A DNA stretch of 22,278 nt from a virus. The notes beneath the pieces are model-generated. The model was not told the DNA's origin. It saw only the letters and a program-made list of their open reading frames with translations, and searched no databases. Positions 14,806 through 21,444 of this stretch are shown piece by piece. A program made the position numbers and the translations under genes. Position 1 is the first letter of the stretch. Every line of letters begins with the position of its first letter. Location: positions 1 through 22,278 of the IMG/VR virus record IMGVR_UViG_3300038361_000087; one strand, written 5' to 3'.

Positions 14806-15822
14806 CTATGACATATCACCGACGGTGCCCATTTGAGCTCGTCGCAAGTGAAGGTTTGCTGGTAAATCGATTTCATTCTTTTGTCCATATTTATCACCGA
14901 CGTTAACGCCATGATTCATAAATATACTAATTTTAGATTCGGGGCTTTTTTTCTGCTCAGCTTTAGCCTTTTTAGTTGAATCCTTTTTTGAGCCTTTAAA
15001 TTTTACAATGCCATCCTTCGTATATCCATACGCGGTTGATTTCTTCATCACCTCTTTTAATTCGCTTCTAACAAGATTTCTAACCATTTGTTCTTCAGTA
15101 GATTCTTTTAATCGTTTAGTAATTTTGGCCTTATCTGCATTAGATACCATATTACCAAGAGATACCATAAATTTTCCCAAATCGGATTCCATATGTTTTG
15201 CACCTTTTGGTTTTTGATAATAATACCTAATCCCGAAATTTTGAGTGCTGATGCCCTTATTATCCTTGCCAACTGTAATATCGCCTATTTTAAATTCCGT
15301 TTTTACTTCATTCATTGTAATTTCTTCATTCGGGCCTGCTTTTTTTCTCTTACTACCCTTTACTCGGCTACCCTCTGCTCGACCTCTATTTTTACTCTGA
15401 TCCTCATATCCAGCAATTTTGCCGTTCTTATGTGAAGCATCCTTACCATCACCATTGCCGTATGTACCATTATCTCTATTGTACTTATTCAGCTCGGCTC
15501 TGTATTTTTTCTTCTCTGGTGAGGACTGAAATTTTTTGTAATAATAGCTTTTTCGTGCTTGGTATTCCTTTGCGTGATCCCTCTTTTTCTCAGCTTCATT
15601 AATCGATTCAATTTCTTTTCTGATTAGTTGTCTAATACTTTCTTCCTTCTTTACTTTGGTAGGAAGGTCCTTAGTATCAGTTGAAGCAAAATCGTCAGCG
15701 TCCTCATCGGAAATCTTCCCCGCGATATCTTTGACTTTTTGGTCAACCTTACTGTTCTTGCCATCTTTGTATGCTTTGACAAGAGCGAATAATTTTTGTT
15801 GTTGTTTACTAACCGATGGCAT
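14806..15822 (-). CDS. DUF3008-like N-terminus fused to tag-containing protein, 338 aa
   Basis: Residues 1-58 match the small DUF3008 family (MPSVSKQQQKLFALVKAYKD, then KVKDIAGKISDEDADDFAST and LPTKV), usually a free-standing protein. Residues 59-76 (KKEESIRQLIRKEIESINE/A) are a clear internal variant of the tag. Residues 100-160 are basic and contain GNGDGKDASHKNGKIAGYED with downstream NR pairs, a pattern loosely like an HNH-type unit. Another tag-like helix (EEQMVRNLVRSELKEVM) lies at about 243-259. The protein thus looks assembled from modules separated by protease sites. It has no Trp codon, ends in TAG and starts after TTTTTCC-free AT-rich sequence with AAGGAAAA upstream. Confidence 0.7.
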   Translation of the reverse strand: MPSVSKQQQKLFALVKAYKDGKNSKVDQKVKDIAGKISDEDADDFASTDTKDLPTKVKKEESIRQLIRKEIESINEAEKKRDHAKEYQARKSYYYKKFQSSPEKKKYRAELNKYNRDNGTYGNGDGKDASHKNGKIAGYEDQSKNRGRAEGSRVKGSKRKKAGPNEEITMNEVKTEFKIGDITVGKDNKGISTQNFGIRYYYQKPKGAKHMESDLGKFMVSLGNMVSNADKAKITKRLKESTEEQMVRNLVRSELKEVMKKSTAYGYTKDGIVKFKGSKKDSTKKAKAEQKKSPESKISIFMNHGVNVGDKYGQKNEIDLPANLHLRRAQMGTVGDMS

Positions 15823-15832
15823 CTATTTTTCC

Positions 15833-16384
15833 TTAGGCTTTAATTAATTTAGCGGCTTTTTTCAATATCGATATACCATTTTCAATGATATTTGTACCCC
15901 TATCAAACTGTGAATATGCTTTATTGAACCAATCTTCACTTGAATTCTCATTCAAAATTACTTCTAAATTACCAAAAGCTTTATCCAATTCATCTTCAAT
16001 TTCTTCAAGTTCTTCCAGCCAATACTGCCCAGATGTCTTAGCTTCATTGACATTTTTCTTGCCATGTGCATTAATGGTATCCTCTAGAGTAGGATTTGGT
16101 TCTCCAAAACTTCTTTCGAACGCATGTTCACTCAATAAGTCTGCTAGTTTTGTTCTTTTTTTCATTGTATTTTCTCCCACTCGGATAAATTCTTTGCCCA
16201 AGCCTTTGGTTAGGTTTTCTTTTTCTATGTAATTTTTAACAGCGGCTTCATCTTTTTCTGAGACGTATACCCATGTAATGAATGCTGGTGATTTTTCCAC
16301 CGTTGCATCCAGTTTATTATCTTTTATAAATTTTTCTATTTTTTTTGTGGCTGTAAAATATATTGTATATAGCTTCTTTTTCAT
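15833..16384 (-). CDS. Head-block protein with possible nested start, 183 aa
   Basis: A 183-residue protein from the ATG at 16384, which follows the TAA of the tagged gene upstream by one base. Residues 1-70 form an alpha/beta unit (LYTIYFTATKKIEKFIKD, AFITWVYVSEKDEAAVKN). An in-frame ATG at 16165 has GGGAGA eight bases upstream and would give a 110-residue protein, MKKRTKLADLLSEHAFERSF..., with the MKK opening and NVNE/A at about its residue 41, like a tagged precursor. Either two proteins are made from one frame or two genes have fused. The acidic C-terminal half is helical. No family is recognised. Confidence 0.64.
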   Translation of the reverse strand: MKKKLYTIYFTATKKIEKFIKDNKLDATVEKSPAFITWVYVSEKDEAAVKNYIEKENLTKGLGKEFIRVGENTMKKRTKLADLLSEHAFERSFGEPNPTLEDTINAHGKKNVNEAKTSGQYWLEELEEIEDELDKAFGNLEVILNENSSEDWFNKAYSQFDRGTNIIENGISILKKAAKLIKA

Positions 16385-16385
16385 A

Positions 16386-16694
16386 TTACAATCCCGCCCA
16401 TTTTTTGAGAAGATCGTTTGTAAGTTTTTTATCTTTGCTGGATAATTTCTTGTATATTTTTTTCCAACCGGCCGATCCACGTTTATATTCCTCATTATCA
16501 TTATTCATATTAAAGAAGTATCCATGCAAATCTATGGCAAAACCCTTTGCAGATTTCAATTCAATATAATCTTCATCTTTACTATCTGGAGGTTCAGGCA
16601 TTCCAAAATCACTTCACTTTAGGTTACTGTATGAAGCTTCATTCAAAGCTTGAATTTCTTCTCTAATAAGTTGTCTTAGTTCTGATTTTTTCAT
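16386..16694 (-). CDS. Tagged putative internal head protein, 102 aa, with TGA
   Basis: It starts MKKSELRQLIREEIQALNE/AS. Codon 27 is TGA (16616-16614) in NLK-TGA-SDFG, so the tag joins its cargo only if TGA is sense; otherwise a 26-residue peptide would remain. The cargo has strands (DYIELKSAKGFAIDLHGYFF) and a basic helical end (SAGWKKIYKKLSSKDKKL). Both other Trp codons are TGG, and the stop is TAA. I do not recognise the cargo, which might be a small nucleic-acid-binding protein given its basic end. Confidence 0.72.
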
Positions 16695-16697
16695 TAT

Positions 16698-17183
16698 TTA
16701 ACTCCCCTTTGCATCCATAAGTTTCATTATTTTAGACGCATAGCTTTTTAAGTTTTGTCCTTTTTTTACTGCATCTGAAATTTTCCACAACCCATCAAAA
16801 TACAGTTTACGATTTGGCGAACCTTTTGGCTCTTTAAAAAAGCTTAAATATTTCTTTCTATATTCTTTGGCAAATTCTTCAAAATCTTTCCATACACCAA
16901 ATTTATCAACAATTAACTTAGAGTACATTCCAGTATCACTAATCATTGAACCAATTAATTTAGCAAGGATATTACCTTTAACATCGCCACTAATACCACC
17001 CCCACCGTTCCGTTCTTCATAAGAATATGATTTATGTTTTTTATCTATATCGGACTGATACACTTTAAACTTTTCTTTACCGCCCCGTGAGGTTGCTTGG
17101 AACAGCGCATCATAATCATCGGATAGCTCGTTTAACCGTTGAATTTCTTCTCTAATAATTTGTCTTAATTCTGATTTTTTCAT
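16698..17183 (-). CDS. Tagged putative internal head protein, 161 aa
   Basis: The first tagged gene after the prohead protease, starting MKKSELRQIIREEIQRLNE/LS. The cargo has a glycine-rich segment (ERNGGGGISGDVKGN, about residues 57-71) and helices (FEEFAKEYRKKYLSFFKE, LWKISDAVKKGQNLKSYASK) and is strongly basic, suiting DNA association. KGSPNRKLYFDGLWK near residue 118 echoes KGSPEAKLFDMF in the gene at 11039-11410. It ends in TAA. The fold is unknown to me. Confidence 0.72.
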   Translation of the reverse strand: MKKSELRQIIREEIQRLNELSDDYDALFQATSRGGKEKFKVYQSDIDKKHKSYSYEERNGGGGISGDVKGNILAKLIGSMISDTGMYSKLIVDKFGVWKDFEEFAKEYRKKYLSFFKEPKGSPNRKLYFDGLWKISDAVKKGQNLKSYASKIMKLMDAKGS

Positions 17184-17185
17184 TC

Positions 17186-17791
17186 TTATCCCCTGATAAT
17201 ATCGTTAATAATTGATTCTACCTTGCACCACTTGCCACACGTTCTTGTATATGGATCAACCGATTCATTTACTGGATACATAAATGCACCATGTGTAGAT
17301 GGATTTGAAACGAAATCGAATGCAATTAATTCAAAATCGTCCTGTACTTCCTGTGCCGATGATTTGGCTTCAGATTGTTGTACTGAACCTAAACCTCTGG
17401 ATGAAATACCCAGTTTGATTCCAGCTTGGAATAATTCTTTTAAAATGTTACCAGAAGGTGTACCCAGTACTTCAATAGTACCAACTAAATTATCACCTTC
17501 CCAATGCATTTCCACAATATTGTGAGATACATTTTGTAGGTTAACAACGGAGCTATCTGGGTGATCCAGTTCCCCCATTGCACGTTTTTGTTTGATGAAA
17601 TTATCAGCATATTTGCCCGATTCTCTCATTAAAATTTTCTTCGGATAGATTCTACCATTCTGATTCTCAGCATCAGCCCTTTGCAATACACCCTGTACAA
17701 TTACCTTACCATTATTTTTAACGGATTCGGCTATTTGAATGGGTGAAACATCGAATAATAGGTAGTCGACCAGTAATTGTCTATTCATCAT
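17186..17791 (-). CDS. 21: Prohead core protease (T4 gp21-like)
   Basis: A 201-residue serine protease of the T4 prohead type (peptidase family S80). Visible marks are GRIYPKKI (about 46-53), GELDHP with the catalytic-type His at 77, GISSRGLGS with the likely nucleophile Ser at 130 or 131, and LIAFDFVSNPS around residue 159. Enzymes of this type cleave scaffold, capsid and internal proteins after Leu/Ile-x-Glu inside the prohead and then destroy themselves; PVNE/S at residue 176 could be its own C-terminal cut. It lies at the head of the tagged gene block. The first of two ATG codons overlaps the upstream TAA as TAATG. It ends in TAA. Confidence 0.9.
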   Translation of the reverse strand: MMNRQLLVDYLLFDVSPIQIAESVKNNGKVIVQGVLQRADAENQNGRIYPKKILMRESGKYADNFIKQKRAMGELDHPDSSVVNLQNVSHNIVEMHWEGDNLVGTIEVLGTPSGNILKELFQAGIKLGISSRGLGSVQQSEAKSSAQEVQDDFELIAFDFVSNPSTHGAFMYPVNESVDPYTRTCGKWCKVESIINDIIRG

Positions 17792-18579
17792 TATCTCCCT
17801 TTAACTCCAGTATCTTTTTTGAAATATTTCAATACCCCATCCAAGCCCTTAGATATTACAGCAATTTTTGAGCTGGAAGATTTAGAATAATCAGCTGAGT
17901 CTTTTGCAACCGAGCTAATTAATCAAGAGGCATGATTTAATTTACCCAAATCACCTTCAGCCGCTTTAACTTTACCAGGTGCCATATCTTCATTTACCGA
18001 TTCCATAAAGTCATATTCTTTACTTTCATATGCACCCTCAAAATCTTCAGCGTAATCTTTAGCCAATTCCATTCTATCTTTTTTAGGAAACATGCCACGA
18101 ACTGTATCGTCATTTGAACCGTGATCTTTAACATACCCTTTAGCTCCATCGTCTACCAAATACATAAAAAGCTTTGGTGCTAGATGTCGGTCATATTTAC
18201 CAGATTTCTTTTTCCGAGATAAATTTTTCAATATCGGAAGAAATCGTTGTTTGTATAATTGTTGGTTATTATCAATATAGATTTTCAATTCATCCATTTC
18301 CATTGATAATTTTTCAGTCAATGGTCGGCGATTTTTCATATCTTCGTATAAATTTTTGATGTATTTGTTTGTAATATCAGCCTTTTTATAGTCAAATACC
18401 TCTGGGTCTTTATGACCTTGGGCACGACCAGTTTTTTCCACTTTCCCATTTTTCCCATTTCTGAAAGCATTGGGAGTTTTAGGTGGGCCCTCACCACCGT
18501 CAATATTACCAGTCACATTAGCTTCTGATATTTCTTGCTCGATGATACTACGGATGTAATTTCTTAACGCGTCACTCAT
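17791..18579 (-). CDS. Head-region protein with degenerate tag and TGA, 262 aa
   Basis: It starts MSDALRNYIRSIIEQEISE/AN, a diverged version of the tag with the same helix pattern and an Ile-x-Glu/Ala end, so it is probably processed. The middle (YKQRFLPILKNLSRKKKSG, HLAPKLFMYLVDDGAKGYV, MELAKDYAEDFEGAYE) matches in style a head-region family common in large phages but without an assigned function. Codon 219 is TGA (17925-17923); reading through adds 44 residues and ends at a TAA that overlaps the protease start as TAATG. Stopping at TGA would leave a 131-base gap before the protease. Confidence 0.74.
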
Positions 18580-19457
18580 TATTTATCTCCCTTAAGGGTT
18601 TTCTTAATCTCTTTTACCAGTTGGTAATATCTCATCATTTTGACAACCTGATCATCCTTAACCAATTTACCCTTTGTCAAATGTCCAATCTGATTAATCG
18701 CTTCTCGCAATTTGATAGTTGTGATTTTATCATCAACATTGGGCAATAATGTTTTCAATTCAGATGTCACTTTTTTAACTTCCGTATTGATAAATTCCCT
18801 CAAGTTGTTGGTATTTGATATATTGTTGATATATTCTTTTAATAGTCGCTTTTGAGCAGCATTCAATGAAGAATATCGCTCGTTGAACTTGTCCACTAAA
18901 ATTTGATATGATAGCAATCGCAAGTCTTTTTCTTGTTTCTTGTATTCACTAACAATTCTTTTTTCTTTATTTTCCTTGGAAATTGGTGATCTTACAATAT
19001 GTTCCAATATAGTAAATCTACTATCAACCATCTCAGTCGGATCAAATGTGTCCGCTGATGTTTCCGCTAGAAATAATTTATAAATAGAAGCGTACACTTT
19101 GTAGCTAGGAATTCTAGCCGCGAAAAATTCATCTACGTTATAATGTTCTTTAATCTCTTTTATGAGATTATATTTTTCACCGCGTAAATTTGAATTCTTA
19201 ATTTTCTGCCGTGACGTTACCACGGCATCAATAAGTTTATCAGCTTTTGCTTCAATGTTATAATTTTCACCTATTAAAATTTTATACAACTGTTGTTCCT
19301 TGCCCAAATCTGTATTCTCGTTAAAATACTTCTTAAGAATATCTATGGCAGCGGAATTTTTCCTGTTGTTAAGAACATCCACGGTTATTTGTCTGGACAA
19401 TAGTTCAAACAGTATCCCTGTATTCTTAATTTTAGAATGTCGCAAATTTTTACTCAT
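18579..19457 (-). CDS. Head-region protein between portal and protease, 292 aa
   Basis: A 292-residue, almost wholly helical, basic protein (NLRHSKIKNTGILFELLSRQ, AAIDILKKYFNENTDL, EYKKQEKDLRLLSYQILVD). T4 keeps the small core genes 67 and 68 in this position, but I see no similarity to them and do not assign a name. No tag or clear gp21-type site is visible near the start. It has no Trp codon. It lies 75 bases after the portal gene, with TTGGAGTA upstream of its ATG, and its TAA overlaps the next start as TAATG. Confidence 0.7.
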   Translation of the reverse strand: MSKNLRHSKIKNTGILFELLSRQITVDVLNNRKNSAAIDILKKYFNENTDLGKEQQLYKILIGENYNIEAKADKLIDAVVTSRQKIKNSNLRGEKYNLIKEIKEHYNVDEFFAARIPSYKVYASIYKLFLAETSADTFDPTEMVDSRFTILEHIVRSPISKENKEKRIVSEYKKQEKDLRLLSYQILVDKFNERYSSLNAAQKRLLKEYINNISNTNNLREFINTEVKKVTSELKTLLPNVDDKITTIKLREAINQIGHLTKGKLVKDDQVVKMMRYYQLVKEIKKTLKGDK

Positions 19458-19533
19458 ACTTTTACTCCAATAATTAATAAATCCTATGCAATTTATCTTA
19501 CTTATAAATATTAAAACTTCTTAAAAACGGCGC

Positions 19534-21426
19534 CTATTCAGCGTCTGCATTTTCAGAAATATCGTCTTTATATTCTTTTTCAATGTCTTCAGTTTCGTTT
19601 AATATTTTTTGATTTTTTTCGACAAATTTTTCACCTAATCTTTTCTTAAGTGAAGCATAATGTGCAAGAGATAGGGTTTTTCCGTATTTCGGACTGGCGC
19701 TTGCATTCTTTTTCATATCGTGTTTTCCTATCGGATCACGCCCAGTTACTGAGCCATCCTTACCATATTTGGGACCTTCTTTTGGACGACCTCCGCCCTC
19801 AAAACCACCTTTGGGAACTTCTTGATCTTCCCCATAATCACTATAATTTTCCTCTTGTGCGCCACCGGGTACAGGGGGTTTTTCACCACCACCTTCTTCA
19901 CCGCCAGCATCCATCATTGCACCTTGAGTACCGACTGCTTCACCACTTTTCAATGGATCATTGCCTTCGTCCTCAATTTGCTGATAACGGAATTTACGCT
20001 TTTTATCCTTGATCAATTCAAGTCTAATTTGTTCCTGTTCAGCTTTACCGAATTTGAAAATATTATCATATATCCAACTGGTAGGAGCCAAGTCATCTTG
20101 TAATAGTGAACTAGCCGCTGATATTTTATTATTCAATAATTCAAGTCTTTCTTCTTCAAACATAATGGATGAATTAGTTAAATTCAAATCAAAATTAAGC
20201 ATTTTTTCATCTCTATGACCCTGTGCGTACAAGTGTACCACACCGATTTTCATAAGTACATCTACTATTACCCTTTGAATTCGTTCAATCGTTTTAGCGA
20301 AACGAACATCTTCAGCGGCCAATGTGGATTTACTATTTAGTGCCTCATCATATCCCAAGAATGCACGAGGTACTTTCAACGCGGCCATCATTTTGTTTTT
20401 CAAGTATTCGATGTCATCAGTTGAATCATATTCCAATCCACCCAATGTATCAATTTCAGTTCCACTATCGCTCCCACGAACTGGAAGAAAGAAATCTTCT
20501 GTTAAATTTTGCATGTTATATTTAAGGTTATATTCCCCAGTAGTCTGATCGATAACTGGAGTCTTTTTCATTTTGGCAATAACCGATTTCATGAATGGTT
20601 CAACCTCATTTGGGGCAATATTACCAATGTCCAATTTGAAAATTCGTTTCTCTGGCGCACGCATGATTCTGTGAATCAACATAGCATCTTCCATTAATGT
20701 TAATTGTTTCCATACCTTACGGGCACCCTCAATCATGGATTTTCCATAGGGCAAGAAATTACTATCCGAGTGTAATCTGAAGTGTGCTACTTCAAAATCT
20801 TCTAACATCTCGGTATCATCGTTCCCCTTAATTCCATGACGGGTTTCACCTTCACCCAATTGAAATTTAACTTCATTTGGTCGAGCTGGATCTAATCCTT
20901 CAAGTCGAACCACGTCATATGCTGACATTGGTACAACATTATATATACCATAATTATCATCTATTTGTAGGTGTAAAAAGAAATCACCATATTTACACAT
21001 ATTTCTAACTCATGGCCACAAGTTGAATTCCACGTTCAAAATATCATAATACAAGTTATGCAATGTTTCTCTAATGGCTTCATCTTCAGCCGTGATTTCT
21101 ATTACATCACCATATTCAGATTTCATTGTGGATTCATCGGCATAAATATCCAATGCAGAAGAAAGGATAGCATCACTATCCATTTGTTCGTAATCTTTGA
21201 ATAATGCCATTCTCTGACCAGCTTGGTAGAACTGAATAGCACGACCAGTTGATCCACCCATTGTGGAATACAATCTGGTATATCTGTCCATAAAATTTCG
21301 ATTTACGGTCGATTGGACATTATCCGTGTCTATAACTTTTAATTTTCGGCCACCAATATTGCGAACAATAACAGTACCAGAAAATAATCTTTTTAAATTT
21401 TGTGCTAATTTACTTTCAGCCATCAT
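19534..21426 (-). CDS. 20: Portal vertex protein (T4 gp20-like), with in-frame TGA
   Basis: A 630-residue portal protein. Codon 139 is TGA (21012-21010) in NVEFNLWP-TGA-VRNMCKYGDFFL, a conserved segment of T4-type portals in which relatives carry Trp; both flanks are intact and in the same frame. Further portal marks are YSTMGGSTGRAIQFYQAGQR, LEDFEVAHFRLHSDSNFLPY, GKSMIEGARKVWKQLTLMED and ALKVPRAFLGYDEALNSKST. The last 130 residues are Gly/Pro-rich and charged, longer than in T4 gp20 (524 residues), with KILNE/T near the end as a possible protease site. It forms the dodecameric ring through which DNA enters the head. It follows the terminase gene after 18 bases and ends in TAG. Confidence 0.93.
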
Positions 21427-21444
21427 TTACCTCACTTCTCTTTT

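Larger units (their letters stand above)
7687..17183 (-). repeat. Dispersed ~42-base coding repeat (capsid-targeting tag), 13 copies
   Basis: Thirteen near-identical 42-43-base copies mark gene starts, each with its ATG at 7729, 7961, 8512, 9860, 10147, 10434, 10769, 11027, 11410, 12003, 12240, 16694 or 17183 (the copy lies just below each number). They encode MKKSELRQIIREEIQ with few changes, while the following sequences are unrelated. Synonymous differences between copies (for example CGA, CGT and AGA for Arg) show that the protein sequence, not only the DNA, is conserved. The copies are unevenly spaced and all lie within genes. Confidence 0.93.
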
